Of a stretch of 64,000 nucleotides of DNA, positions 16,479 through 25,200 are shown piece by piece. The stretch comes from Dermabacter sp. (GTDB taxonomy: Bacteria; Actinomycetota; Actinomycetes; Actinomycetales; Dermabacteraceae), in assembly GCA_030538475.1 (NCBI GenBank), contig JAUNTX010000005.1, positions 62,001 through 126,000 of the forward strand. The letters run 5' to 3'. A model generated the notes under the pieces. That model did no database searches. It saw nothing but the letters and a program-made list of their open reading frames with translations, and was not told where the DNA came from. A program made the position numbers and the translations under genes. How positions within the stretch are numbered: position 1 is the first letter of the stretch; each line of letters opens with the position of its first letter.

Positions 16479-17747
16479 ATGCCGCACGATTCAGCATCGA
16501 CCGGACATCCCTCTCGGCACACCGCTGCCCAGAGGGATGCCCTGCGCACCGCCGCCACGACTCTCGTCACCAACGGTCACACCACGACGGGCACTATCAA
16601 CGCGCTGACCGATCTGGGTGGCCGCTGGGGCCTCGATCTGACCGTGGTACCCACCTGGGACCACACGGCCATCATCGACCGCGAGGACGGCACGACCCTC
16701 ACCATCGCCCCCACCGCTCCCGCGGCGGTCAACATGCACGCCGTAGCCGGGGCCATGAAGACCCTGACCGCGGCCACCGGGCCTGACCAGGCCCCACCCA
16801 ATGCGGCAGAACTTTCCGCGCAGCTGAAGCGCGATGCCGAGCGGCCGCCCTACCCGGACCTGATCTTCGCTGCCGCCTGCATTACCGGCGCGTGCGCCCT
16901 GGCCGTGATCTTTGGTTCGCGTGCGCCGCTCGAGTTCGCCCTCATCGCCGCCGCGGCGGGGGGCGGGGGCCTCGCTCGTCGGGCGGCGGGCCGCCACGGC
17001 GTTGGCCTTTTCGGGCAGGCGTTCCTCGCCGCCCTCATCGGCGCTCTCACTGCCTCTGCTGCGCACGCCCTTGCCCCCGGCGCCACCTCGCTCTTGGTCG
17101 CGCTCTGCCCGGCCATGGTGCTCGTGCCCGGCCCGCATCTTCTCAATGGCATGCTCGACCTCGCCGGTCGGCACATCAGCCTCGGCCTTGCGCGCATCGC
17201 CTACGCGCTCATCATCCTCGCCGCGATCTGCACGGGCCTCGTCATCGGCCTGGCCCCCATCGGGGGTCTGCCACCCAGCTCACTCCCCCTCCCGGCGCCG
17301 CCCGCCGCCATCGATATTCTCGCGGCAGCAGTCGCCGCCGCGTCCTATCCCGTGTACTTCGGCCTGCGTCCCCGCCACATCGTGTGGCCCGTCCTTGCCG
17401 GGGCCGCCGCCCACGGCGCGCACTACCTCTGCATCAACCAGTTGCACACCAGCAATGCCCTGTCCGTCTTCGTGTCCTGCCTCGTCGCGGGCCTCCTGCT
17501 CGGCCCTGTCGCCCACCGGCAGCACCTCCCCTTCGCCGGCATCGGCTTCGCCGCCGTCGTCGCGCTCGTCCCCGGCGTCTACGTGTTCCGCACCGTCTCC
17601 GGCATGGTCCAGATGGCCCGCACCCCCACCACCGACCTCCTTGTGGCAACGGCTGGAGACTTCGCGACCGCCACCGTCATGACCGCCGCGATGGGAGCGG
17701 GCCTCGTCCTCGCCCACCGCATCACCCGGTCCCGCGCCGCGTCGTGA
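16479..17747 (+). CDS. ThrE-type threonine/serine exporter family membrane protein
   Basis: The 422-residue protein has a soluble N-terminal part (about 125 residues, DUF1212-like) followed by about ten hydrophobic segments, ending in a DUF3815-like half (LCINQLHTSNALSVFVSCLVAGLL, GIGFAAVVALVPGVYVFR). This is the ThrE architecture known for amino-acid export in actinobacteria. The ATG at 16479 begins 7 nt after the malolactic enzyme stop, so they form an operon. In lactic acid bacteria a malate permease occupies this place, so a carboxylate exchange role is possible. Threonine/serine export is the family default. Confidence 0.8.
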   Translation: MPHDSASTGHPSRHTAAQRDALRTAATTLVTNGHTTTGTINALTDLGGRWGLDLTVVPTWDHTAIIDREDGTTLTIAPTAPAAVNMHAVAGAMKTLTAATGPDQAPPNAAELSAQLKRDAERPPYPDLIFAAACITGACALAVIFGSRAPLEFALIAAAAGGGGLARRAAGRHGVGLFGQAFLAALIGALTASAAHALAPGATSLLVALCPAMVLVPGPHLLNGMLDLAGRHISLGLARIAYALIILAAICTGLVIGLAPIGGLPPSSLPLPAPPAAIDILAAAVAAASYPVYFGLRPRHIVWPVLAGAAAHGAHYLCINQLHTSNALSVFVSCLVAGLLLGPVAHRQHLPFAGIGFAAVVALVPGVYVFRTVSGMVQMARTPTTDLLVATAGDFATATVMTAAMGAGLVLAHRITRSRAAS

Positions 17748-17763
17748 CGGGCGGGGCGCGATC

Positions 17764-18279
17764 CTAGGCGCGAGTATCGGTAAGGATTCCGAGGGCGTAG
17801 CTCACCTGACCGGCGTGCTGAGCGGCATCATCGATGATGCTGACCAGCCGGGTAGCGCGCGTGACCGGCGGATCCCAGTCCTCATCCATCACGTCGGCCA
17901 GCGTGTCTGGTTCCAGCGCACCGAGGTAATCGCTCAGGGCTTCACCGGTCGCGATGACGTACTCAACGAGCACCTGGGGGTCGGCCACGACGATCCTGCG
18001 AGCCTCGTCGCTCGTGTGACCGTAGCCCACGCCGTCGCCCAACTCGCCAAGCCCGAGCCGTTTCGCGAAGCCCTGACTCGTCCAGACCTCCGCCAGTCCT
18101 GACATGGCGCTTAATTGAACGTCGATCTCCCGGCCCATGTGCCACAGGAGCCAGCCGATGGAATTGTCGTGCCCGCCCGGGTGGGCGGCGAGCAGTTCAG
18201 GAGTCAACTGTCCACGAACGTAGACAATCGCTTCGATAGGACGGCGGGCAGAATCGAGCAGAATCTCAGTGGGACGCAT
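17764..18279 (-). CDS. DinB-like (DUF664) putative metal-dependent thiol-transferase
   Basis: The 171-residue protein shows the four-helix DinB fold pattern with likely metal ligands: His in the N-terminal helix block WLLWHMGREID and His in the C-terminal IIDDAAQHAGQVSY. In actinobacteria many such proteins use mycothiol, but no partner proves this here. The ATG at 18279 is 6 nt after TACGAT (leaderless). It converges with the ThrE gene and is followed upstream by transposase debris. Confidence 0.75.
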   Translation of the reverse strand: MRPTEILLDSARRPIEAIVYVRGQLTPELLAAHPGGHDNSIGWLLWHMGREIDVQLSAMSGLAEVWTSQGFAKRLGLGELGDGVGYGHTSDEARRIVVADPQVLVEYVIATGEALSDYLGALEPDTLADVMDEDWDPPVTRATRLVSIIDDAAQHAGQVSYALGILTDTRA

Positions 18280-18285
18280 ACCACT

Positions 18286-18291
18286 ATCGTA
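18286..18291 (-). promoter_or_regulatory. -10 box of a probable leaderless DinB-like transcript
   Basis: TACGAT is followed by 6 nt and the ATG at 18279, with no ribosome site. The box abuts the end of the IS256 remnant. Confidence 0.5.
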
Positions 18292-18668
18292 GAGCGTCGG
18301 TCACGTCCCGGGTAGTGGTGTAGTGATCCTTCGCTTGGAGGTGATGCGGTCAGGCTGGGCAGGGAGCTGGCGGTGGCTTCCCCGGTGGTGGTGTTTGGTT
18401 GGCAGCGGGCGAGGATGTCGAGTCCGAAGTAGCGGCGGCGGATCTCCCGGTTGAGACGCTCGTTGGGACTATTTGACCAGATGTGCTGCCACAGGCCTCC
18501 GGGGAAGGCAGTGAGCGCGAGGACATCGGCGCGGGCGGTGTCGAGGTGTTCAGCCACGGCCGGGAGCTTCTCGCTGACGTAGTCCAGGAATCGGTCGAAC
18601 TGGGCGTTCACGGCGGCGTGGAGCTGGTCATAGACACTGCGGAGCATCGCTTTCACGGCTGGCCACAT
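18290..18668 (-). pseudogene. IS256 (Mutator)-type transposase remnant
   Basis: The minus strand encodes the C-terminal signature of IS256-family transposases: LTAFPGGLWQHIWSNSPNERLNREIRRR, which corresponds to the family's AFP...W..IWS.NP.ER.N.EI.RR. It ends with a block LHHYPGRD typical of actinobacterial members. The N-terminal two thirds are missing. The conserved VVGIFP segment after REIRRR is deleted or frameshifted, so no active enzyme can be made. Both ends are degraded and I see no terminal repeats or target duplication. Confidence 0.7.
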
Positions 18669-18878
18669 GCTCTATTCCATCAGCCCGCGCGGACAGTTCA
18701 GAAACCAGCCCACCTGGCGTTCACCAACGGAGGAATCAGGGAAAGTCAGAGATCACGTGCAGGGAGCCCGCGCCAAGCCACCCTGCACGTAACCTCTGTT
18801 GGCCTTGGCTGGGATCCGGTATATTTTCCCTTCCATAGGTGCCATTGACCTGTACCTGCGGATCACTCAGGAGGCGCG
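18669..18878. other. Intergenic region without a recognisable gene
   Basis: About 210 nt between the IS256 remnant and the oxidoreductase. Apart from an ATATTTTCCC A/T-rich stretch near 18822 that could hold a promoter, nothing is recognised. Confidence 0.4.
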
Positions 18879-19829
18879 ATGAAGGCGATTGGCTTGACCA
18901 GTTTCGGTGGGCCAGAGGTGCTGCACGAGGTCACCTTGCCCACGCCGGAACCCGGCGTCGGTGAGGTACGGGTTCGCGTGCGGGCGGCGGCCATCCATCC
19001 CGCGGATGTCATGCTGCGCCAAGGTGTGCTGGCTGAATGGTATGGCGAGGCTCCCATGCCTTATGTGCCTGGCATGGACATCGCCGGTGTCGTTGATGCC
19101 GTAGGGCCCGCCGGTGGTGCTGATGCCGACGATGACCTGGAGGTTGGGCGCGAGGTCATCGGTGTGGTCAATAGTTTCGGGGCTCACGGAGGCTACAGCG
19201 AGTATGTCGTGCTCCCCGTCGCCTCTGTGTGCGCGGCGCCCCGCGGGGCCAGCCCCGAAGAATCCGCCTCCTTCCTCATGCCGGCCCTGACGGCGCGTGC
19301 CGGTCTTGACCTTCTGGGGCTGCAGCGCGGCGACAAGCTCTTGGTCGCCGGTGCCGCTGGGGCCGTTGGCCGATCAGCTGTCGCACTTGCTCACGTCGAA
19401 GGGCTGCATGTCATCGCTCTCGCCTCCGACGAGGACGCGCAGACAATGAAGCGGCTCGGTGCCGACGCCTTCGTGCCGCGCAGCGCCAATTTCCGTGAAA
19501 CGCTGCAGGCCCTGGCTCCCAACGGCGTGGATGGTCTCTTCGACACCACCCCGGCCCACCTGGATCACATCCCCGCTGTGCGAGACGGCGGGCGCGTCGT
19601 CTCGCCGCGTGCAGAGTTGGGCGACCTGGACCGCGGGATCACCTCGGCCATGATCAATGTCCGCACCCGTATGAGCGACCATTCGGCGATCGTCGTTCTG
19701 CGTGACCTGGCACAGGAGGGTCAGCTACCTCTCGAGGTCGCCGCCACGTTCCCAGCCAGCGAGGCCGCAGCCGCACACCGACTGTTCGACTCGGGCACGC
19801 CCAAGGGAAGGATCGTGCTCCTGTTCTGA
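18879..19829 (+). CDS. Zinc-independent MDR oxidoreductase (quinone oxidoreductase-like)
   Basis: The 316-residue NADPH-dependent reductase begins MKAIGLTSFGGPEVL, the usual start of the quinone oxidoreductase branch. It has AAAIHPADVMLRQG in the catalytic GroES-like domain. The nucleotide-binding loop is GAAGAVGRSAVALA. It lacks the structural-zinc cysteines of alcohol dehydrogenases. AGGAGGCGCG precedes the ATG. It is flanked on both sides by transposase remnants, so it may have been carried in by transfer. Substrate unknown. Confidence 0.82.
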   Translation: MKAIGLTSFGGPEVLHEVTLPTPEPGVGEVRVRVRAAAIHPADVMLRQGVLAEWYGEAPMPYVPGMDIAGVVDAVGPAGGADADDDLEVGREVIGVVNSFGAHGGYSEYVVLPVASVCAAPRGASPEESASFLMPALTARAGLDLLGLQRGDKLLVAGAAGAVGRSAVALAHVEGLHVIALASDEDAQTMKRLGADAFVPRSANFRETLQALAPNGVDGLFDTTPAHLDHIPAVRDGGRVVSPRAELGDLDRGITSAMINVRTRMSDHSAIVVLRDLAQEGQLPLEVAATFPASEAAAAHRLFDSGTPKGRIVLLF

Positions 19830-19980
19830 GACGGAGAGCGAACCGAGAGCGGCGCCTGCCCGCGCGATCTCAGGAACGCACGGTTCCGGTTTTCGGTAAC
19901 AGCGGACCGGGGTGGGCCAGCTCCTGCCAGCGGGCCACATCACCCACGCCACCACAGGTGAACTCATCCACGAACTCACC

Positions 19981-20028
19981 CTCGACCCCACCAAGGACTA
20001 CCAACCCCGAGACAGCAGAAAACCCCCG
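19981..20028 (+). repeat. 48-bp dispersed repeat, copy 1
   Basis: Starts CTCGACCCCACCAAG and ends AGAAAACCCCCG. It matches 63953-64000 at 45 of 48 positions. Here it is the tail of an IS481 remnant. Confidence 0.85.
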
Positions 20029-20051
20029 AACCCGAAGGTTCGAGGGTTTCC
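20019..20051 (-). terminator. Terminator of tRNA-His
   Basis: Inverted repeat AAACCCCCGAACC / GGTTCGAGGGTTT with a CGAA loop. On the minus strand it is followed by TTTTC, about 25 nt beyond the tRNA 3' end. Confidence 0.7.
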
Positions 20052-20074
20052 TATGTCCTGCCACAGGACAAAGG

Positions 20075-20148
20075 GGTGATCGACGGGATTTGAACCCGCG
20101 ACCGCCTGGACCACAACCAGGAGCTCTACCTACTGAGCTACGACCACC
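20075..20148 (-). tRNA. tRNA-His(GTG)
   Basis: Cloverleaf on the minus strand with acceptor GTGGTCG/CGATCAC, anticodon arm CTGG-TTGTGGT-CCAG (anticodon GTG) and T-arm GGGTTCAAATCCC. The extra G(-1):C73 pair of tRNA-His is encoded. CCA is not encoded. Confidence 0.95.
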
Positions 20149-20273
20149 ATGTGCGGAGCATTCCGCAACGATCACCCACCCTACCGCGAATCGGGGCCGC
20201 GCGGCTACCCCGCGAGGGTGCGGGGCGTGTGAGGCTCACCGCACCGCCCACGCACACGCGCACGTGCAGCGGG

Positions 20274-20780
20274 TCAGAACTTGCTCAACCTGCGCGGTGC
20301 GGGCCGTTGGCCGCGGCCGGGGAGCGCGCGGTAGGTGCGAATGGCTGCTTCGGCGGCGGCGTATCCGGCGTCTTCGCTTGCCCCGGGTGCGCCGGAGCGG
20401 TCGATGGCTTGCTGTTCGGTGTTGACGGTGAGGACGCCGTTGCCCACGGGCGTGGATTCGTCGAGGGCCACGCGGGCGAGGCCCTCGGTGGCGGCGGCGG
20501 AGATGTACTCGAAGTGGGGGGTTTCGCCGCGGATGATGACGCCGAGGCCCACCACCACGTCGCACGTGCGGGCGAGGGCCTGGGCGGCAAGCGGCACTTC
20601 GAAGGAGCCGGGCACGCGGACTTCGGTGACGCTGAGGCCCGCGTCGGCTGCGGCGCGGCGGGCGCCGTCGAGCAGGGCGTCCATGATCGTGGTGTGCCAG
20701 CTGGCGGCGGCGATGCCGAGGGTGCTCGGCCCTGCCTCGTCGGGGGCGAGGGGGCTCGTGGGGGTGCCGTGTCCGGCCAT
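20274..20780 (-). CDS. ribH: 6,7-dimethyl-8-ribityllumazine synthase
   Basis: The 168-residue enzyme condenses 3,4-dihydroxy-2-butanone 4-phosphate with the pyrimidine intermediate to form lumazine, as large capsid-like oligomers. Family blocks VRVPGSFEVPLAAQALA, GLGVIIRGETPHFEYI and NGVLTVNTEQQAIDRSG are clear. The ATG at 20780 has AAAGGA upstream. It is the last gene of the rib operon, 22 nt after ribA. Confidence 0.95.
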   Translation of the reverse strand: MAGHGTPTSPLAPDEAGPSTLGIAAASWHTTIMDALLDGARRAAADAGLSVTEVRVPGSFEVPLAAQALARTCDVVVGLGVIIRGETPHFEYISAAATEGLARVALDESTPVGNGVLTVNTEQQAIDRSGAPGASEDAGYAAAEAAIRTYRALPGRGQRPAPRRLSKF

Positions 20781-20802
20781 GGGGAGGTCCTTTCGGGAGG
20801 GG

Positions 20803-21453
20803 TCAGTGGATGAGCGGGGCCGACGGCAGCCTGTGCGCCATCCTGTCCCGCTTCGTTTCGAGGTATCGGCGATTCGCGTCGCGGGGCTCGATGATGGAGG
20901 GGACGAGTTCAACCACGTCGATGCCGAGGTCGCTGAGCGCGCGGTCCTTGTCGGGGTTGTTGCTGATGAGCCGGATGCGGTTGAGGCCGAGCGAGCGCAG
21001 CATGTGGGCGGCGTCGTCGTAGCGGCGGGCGTCCACGGGCAGGCCCAGGCGCGTGTTGGCATCGACCGTATCGGCGCCCTCGTCCTGCAGGTGGTAGGCG
21101 CGAATCTTGTCGAATAGTCCGATGCCGCGGCCCTCCTGCCCGCGCAGATACAGCAGCGCGCCGCCCTCGGCCGCGATGCGGGCAAGCGCCGAGTCGAGCT
21201 GTTCGCCGCAGTCGCAGCGGAAGCTGCCGAAGATGTCGCCGGTGGCGCATTCGGAGTGGACGCGCACGAGCGGGGCGGGGGTCGCGGTCCCGTCGGCCGG
21301 TGCCGTTTCTCCGGCGCCGACGGGCGAGGGCGCCTGAAGGCTCAGGTGTTCGCCGTCGGCCCCGCGCCACGCGCGCACGGCAAACTCGCCCCACGGGGTT
21401 GGGATCCTGACGGCTTCCGTGGATTCGATTCCTTGCAGGTTGGGGGCGCTCAT
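20803..21453 (-). CDS. ribA: GTP cyclohydrolase II
   Basis: The 216-residue enzyme opens GTP to the first pyrimidine intermediate of riboflavin. Zinc ligands lie in [21 protein letters not shown] (three Cys), followed by [10 protein letters not shown] and the NNPDK C-terminal block. Many bacteria fuse this to RibB; here the two are separate genes overlapping by 4 nt (ATGA). An N-terminal extension of about 60 residues precedes the catalytic core. Confidence 0.95.
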   Translation of the reverse strand: MSAPNLQGIESTEAVRIPTPWGEFAVRAWRGADGEHLSLQAPSPVGAGETAPADGTATPAPLVRVHSECATGDIFGSFRCDCGEQLDSALARIAAEGGALLYLRGQEGRGIGLFDKIRAYHLQDEGADTVDANTRLGLPVDARRYDDAAHMLRSLGLNRIRLISNNPDKDRALSDLGIDVVELVPSIIEPRDANRRYLETKRDRMAHRLPSAPLIH

Positions 21454-22085
21454 GCGGTCACCTCGGCGCCTGCTTCTGCCTCGAGGTGGGCGATGAGCTG
21501 CTCAATCGTCACGATCCCGAGGTCGTGTTCGGCCGCGAACTCCGCGAGGGCGGGGGCGCGCATCATCTCGCCATCGTCGTGAACCACCTCGCCGATGACG
21601 GCGACGGGAATCAGGCCCGCGAGCCGGGTCAGCTCCACGGATGCCTCGGTGTGACCGGGGCGCTCGCGCACACCGCCCGGCTTCGCGATGAGCGGGAGCA
21701 TGTGGCCGGGGCGCACCAGATCGGCGGCCGCTCCATCGGCGAGGGTGCGGGCGGTCAGCGCCCGGTCGGTGGCGGAAATACCGGTCGCCTCGACCGCGCG
21801 GGCGTCGCAACTGATCGTGTAGGCGGTGCGCAGGGGGTCCTCGGAGTTCGGCACCATGAGCGGAAGCTCCAGCGCCGCGGCCCGCTCGGCGCTCATGGGC
21901 GCGCACAGGTACCCGGAGGTGTGGCGCACGAAGAAGCCGAGGGTGGCGGACGTGGCCAGTTCGGCGGCGAGCACGAGATCGCCCTCGTTTTCCCTGTTTT
22001 CGGCGTCGAGCACCACGAGCGGTTCGCCCGCCCGCAGGCGGCGCAGCGCTTCGGGCATGGGAGTGAGGGTGAGTGAGAAAGTCAT
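21450..22085 (-). CDS. ribB: 3,4-dihydroxy-2-butanone-4-phosphate synthase
   Basis: The 211-residue enzyme makes the four-carbon riboflavin precursor from ribulose 5-phosphate. The acidic metal motif [16 protein letters not shown], the [13 protein letters not shown] block and [24 protein letters not shown] are all present. It begins 9 nt after the riboflavin synthase stop and overlaps ribA by 4 nt. Confidence 0.95.
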   Translation of the reverse strand: MTFSLTLTPMPEALRRLRAGEPLVVLDAENRENEGDLVLAAELATSATLGFFVRHTSGYLCAPMSAERAAALELPLMVPNSEDPLRTAYTISCDARAVEATGISATDRALTARTLADGAAADLVRPGHMLPLIAKPGGVRERPGHTEASVELTRLAGLIPVAVIGEVVHDDGEMMRAPALAEFAAEHDLGIVTIEQLIAHLEAEAGAEVTA

Positions 22086-22094
22086 GGGGGTCCT

Positions 22095-22739
22095 TTAGGC
22101 GGTGGGGGTGGCGGCCTGCACGGCGAGGAGGCGGGCGGTGTATTTGGCCAGTACGTCGGTCTCGATGTTGAGGCGCGTGCCGGGCACGGCCTCGCCGAGG
22201 GTGGTGGCGGCGAGCGTTTCCGGGATGAGCGCCACTTCGAGCCAGGGTTCGCTGCTGCCGGGATCGCTCACGGCGGTGATGGTGAGCGAGGTGCCATCGA
22301 GCGCGACCGATCCCTTTTCCGCGACCTGGCCCGCGAGCTGCGGCGGCACCTGGACGCGGATGCGGCGCCAGCTTCCCTGGTCGTCCACCTCGAGCACGGC
22401 GCCCGTGGCATCCACGTGGCCCTGCACGATGTGGCCGTCGAGCCGGTCGGACGCGCGGGTGCAGCGCTCAAGGTTCACGCGGGAGCCGACGGCGAGGCCG
22501 CCGAGGCTCGTGCGCGCGAGGGTCTCCCCCATCGCGACGGCCGCGAACTGGGCCCTCTCCCCCTCAGCCTCCGGCTCGTCGATGGCGGTGAGGCACACGC
22601 CCGAGACGGCGAGCGAGCCTCCTACCCCGAGGCCGTCGAGGACCGTGGCGGGCGCCTCGAGGGTAAGGGTCACGGTGTCGTCGCCGTGGGATTCCAGGCG
22701 CGTGATCGTGCCGAGCGCTTCAACGATTCCGGTGAACAT
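22095..22739 (-). CDS. ribE: Riboflavin synthase, alpha subunit
   Basis: The 214-residue enzyme dismutates two lumazines to riboflavin. It starts MFTGIVEALG, the invariant N-terminus of the family. Its two homologous beta-barrel halves are recognisable by SLAVSGVCLTA and SVALDGTSLTI. The start at 22739 is set by this N-terminus; the longer frame reaches into ribD. It lies 20 nt after ribD. Confidence 0.95.
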   Translation of the reverse strand: MFTGIVEALGTITRLESHGDDTVTLTLEAPATVLDGLGVGGSLAVSGVCLTAIDEPEAEGERAQFAAVAMGETLARTSLGGLAVGSRVNLERCTRASDRLDGHIVQGHVDATGAVLEVDDQGSWRRIRVQVPPQLAGQVAEKGSVALDGTSLTITAVSDPGSSEPWLEVALIPETLAATTLGEAVPGTRLNIETDVLAKYTARLLAVQAATPTA

Positions 22740-22759
22740 GCATGTCTCCTCGTGAGTGG

Positions 22760-23836
22760 TCAGGGGTGGCGTGGAGTGGCGTGAAAGAGCAGGTCGCGGC
22801 CTGCCAGGTGGATGGATTCGGGCACGATCTCGAGGTCGATCCGCGCATCGAGCGAGGTAATGCCGAGTCCGGGGACCGACGGGGTTCCGGCGCCGAGCAG
22901 GCTGGGTGCCTGGTGGATCCACAGGTCGTCCACGAGGTCCGCGGTCAGCGCCGCACCGATCAGCGTGGGACCGCCCTCGATCAGCAGGTGCTGCACGTCG
23001 TGGTCGGTGCGCAGGCGGCGCAGCGCGCCGGGAAGGTCCCGGGTGGGCAGGTGCACGAAACGGCTGTCATGACCGCGCACGGCGGCCGACGGCGGCACGT
23101 CCCGCTCCCCCAGCACCACGCGCAAGGGCTGTGTGGCCAGCGCTGAGCCGTCGGGTGTGCGGGCGGTCAGCGAGGGGTCGTCGACCATGAGGGTGCCGGT
23201 GCCGACAGCGATCGCATCGACGATGGCGCGCAGGGCGTGGCCTTCGGCGCGGGCGGCCTCCCCGGTGATCCACTGGCTCGACCCATCCGCGGCCGCCACC
23301 TTCGCATCGAGGGTATGGGCGATCTTCGCGGTGACAAACGGTCGCTGCTCGCGGACCGCGCGGAGCCAGCGGTGATTGAGCTTTTCTGCCTGGTGCGTCC
23401 AGTGCGCGGCTTCCTCCACGCCGGAATCGGCCCACAGGAGTGCCTGAATCCCGGCCTTTCGCAGCATGCGGGCACCGCCCGCCGCGAGGGCGTTCGGGTC
23501 ATCGAGTGCATACAGCACCCGGGCAACGCCAGCGTCGATCAGGGCGCGGGCGCAGCTCGGGGTGCGGCCGTCATGGGCGCACGGCTCGAGCGTCACCACG
23601 CACGTCGCGCCAGCAAGATCGTGCCCGGCCTCGCGGGCGTGGGAGAGCGCGTCAGCCTCCGCGTGGGGCGTCCCGGCGCCGCGGTGACAGCCGGTCGCGA
23701 GCGTCTGACCCGTCGGCCCCACCAGCACCGCGCCCACGCGCGGATTCGCGCCGAGCGGGCCGCGCGCCGCCGCCTTGACGGCAGCGCTGAAGGCCGCGGG
23801 GATCACCGCGGTAGGAAGGGTGTGGCCAGATGCCAA
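22760..23836 (-). CDS. ribD: Bifunctional pyrimidine deaminase/reductase RibD
   Basis: The 358-residue enzyme catalyses the second and third steps of riboflavin synthesis. The N-terminal deaminase has zinc motifs HAEADAL and PCAHDGRTPSC. The C-terminal reductase begins around PFVTAKIAHTLDAKVA and ends DDLWIHQAPSLLG. The TTG at 23836 is chosen because homology starts here, AAAGG lies 8 nt upstream, and any longer start would lie inside the FMN riboswitch. It is the first gene of the rib operon. Confidence 0.9.
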   Translation of the reverse strand: MASGHTLPTAVIPAAFSAAVKAAARGPLGANPRVGAVLVGPTGQTLATGCHRGAGTPHAEADALSHAREAGHDLAGATCVVTLEPCAHDGRTPSCARALIDAGVARVLYALDDPNALAAGGARMLRKAGIQALLWADSGVEEAAHWTHQAEKLNHRWLRAVREQRPFVTAKIAHTLDAKVAAADGSSQWITGEAARAEGHALRAIVDAIAVGTGTLMVDDPSLTARTPDGSALATQPLRVVLGERDVPPSAAVRGHDSRFVHLPTRDLPGALRRLRTDHDVQHLLIEGGPTLIGAALTADLVDDLWIHQAPSLLGAGTPSVPGLGITSLDARIDLEIVPESIHLAGRDLLFHATPRHP

Positions 23837-23950
23837 CGCGTTCGCCTTTCGCCCAAGTTTTCGGCCTGTCCGAAAGGCGATGGGACGCGCGGCGGCACGG
23901 GTGTGCCGAAAGAGCACAGCCGCCCTGGGGCGTGCTGCGCGCGCATGCGC

Positions 23951-24105
23951 CTCCCATCCAGACTGTGACTGTCGGCACCGGAATTTCACCGGTCAGGCCC
24001 CGAAATCGCCCCCTGACCTGCGACATCATCGCGTCTGGGGGCCGGGGTTAGCGGGCTGTGACCGCCAGTTCGGAATTGCACCGAGTTCCCGGAACATGCG
24101 CCCTC
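23951..24105 (-). ncRNA. FMN riboswitch (RFN element)
   Basis: The minus strand carries the conserved RFN blocks in order: GGTGCAATTCCGAACTGGCGGT, CACAGCCCGC, the CCTGACCGGTGAAATTCCGGT arm and the terminal CAGTCTGGATGGGAG. It lies about 115 nt before ribD. No obvious long terminator separates it from ribD, so control of translation or a weak terminator near 23850-23940 is possible. Confidence 0.92.
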
Positions 24106-24163
24106 ATCCTACCCCCGCACCCGCCTCATCGCCGCGAATGTTCGCTGCTGGCGAGGCGGATCG

Positions 24164-25060
24164 TCACATGCGCGACCAGCCCAGGGTGGATGGTCCGATC
24201 GTGGGCCACCACCCGGTTTCCCGCATGAACCGCAGCGAGGAGACGCGCAGCGAACGGCGCTGCACCTCCATCTTCGCCGGGAGAACCGACTGCGTGATCT
24301 CGGGGAAGAACTTCGCATCCTGCGACGCCTTTGCTTCCCGGCCCAGGTCCTTCGCCCAGCGCGAGCGGCGAATCGGTTCGCCCCCCACGTTGTAGAAACC
24401 GGAACGGGCGCCGAGCGCCGCCACGAACGCGCGGCCCGCATCCTGGTGATGCACGAGCGTGATGTAATCCGACGGCTTGCCCAGCAGCACCGCTTCGCCC
24501 TCGCGCACCTTCTTCAGCGTGTACGTGGTGGCTGGATCGCGGCCATACAACTGGCCCAGGCGAAGAATGACGGCGCTGCGGCCCGTCCCAGCGAAGTCCA
24601 CCGCGGCCCGCATCTCGCGCACGCGCGGGCGAAACACCGCGTGGCGCACGTTGAGCGCCTTGTCTTCGCCGATCCACTCCGCACCGGAATCCGGGTACAT
24701 GAACAGGGAGGATTCCTGAATGAGCCGCCGCACTCCCGCCGCTTCGGCGGCCTTCGCGATGGCCACGGATGCCTCGAGGTGCAGGCGGTCATCTTCACGC
24801 CACGCGAACGGGCGCAGCGCCACCATCCCCACGGGAATCTTGGCGAGCGTATTGATCACCACGTCGTGCCCGCGAAAGGTGCGCTCCAGATCCCCCGTCG
24901 AATACACGTCGGCCACCACGGCGCGCGCCCCGCGCCCCTCGATAATCGGCACGCCCCGCTCACGCCGGGTTACGCCCGTGACCTCGTGGCCAGCAGCAAC
25001 GAGGGCCTCCACGGCTTCCTGACCAAGAACGCCCGTGGCACCGGTGACCGCAATCTTCAC
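24164..25060 (-). CDS. NAD(P)-binding epimerase/dehydratase-like protein
   Basis: The 298-residue protein is an extended SDR with the Rossmann loop GATGVLGQEAVEALVAAGHEV. It has a RLIQESSLFMYPD segment where extended SDRs have the catalytic Ser/Thr and Tyr, but the YxxxK motif is not clear. It may be an atypical NAD(P)H-binding protein. The start is a GTG at 25060 with GAGGAGCGG upstream. It stands alone between the rib operon and tRNA-Lys; function unknown. Confidence 0.75.
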   Translation of the reverse strand: MKIAVTGATGVLGQEAVEALVAAGHEVTGVTRRERGVPIIEGRGARAVVADVYSTGDLERTFRGHDVVINTLAKIPVGMVALRPFAWREDDRLHLEASVAIAKAAEAAGVRRLIQESSLFMYPDSGAEWIGEDKALNVRHAVFRPRVREMRAAVDFAGTGRSAVILRLGQLYGRDPATTYTLKKVREGEAVLLGKPSDYITLVHHQDAGRAFVAALGARSGFYNVGGEPIRRSRWAKDLGREAKASQDAKFFPEITQSVLPAKMEVQRRSLRVSSLRFMRETGWWPTIGPSTLGWSRM

Positions 25061-25200
25061 TGAACCGCTCCTCGCTTCGCATGGCGAACCTACGTTGACG
25101 TAAGGCCCATTCTAAGCGGGCGCGCCACTGTTCGCTTCGTCATATCACCCCCGCTCACCTGGCCCGCAAGCCCCTCGCCCCAGTAAGCTCTCATACCGTT

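Larger units (their letters stand above)
19888..20070 (+). pseudogene. IS481-type transposase C-terminal remnant
   Basis: In the frame ending near 20070 the plus strand reads HATTGELIHELTLDPTKDYQP, with the typical IS481 tail (GEILRELTLDPTRDYQP-like), and continues into a few proline/arginine codons. Only about 50 C-terminal codons survive, with no integrase catalytic residues. Its last part (19981-20028) recurs at 63953-64000 with three mismatches. The 3' side contains the hairpin that terminates tRNA-His on the other strand. Confidence 0.6.

Noticed and set aside
17748..17763. Terminator between the ThrE and DinB-like genes.
   Set aside because: The 16-nt gap has no stem or U tract; convergent transcription may end inside the genes.
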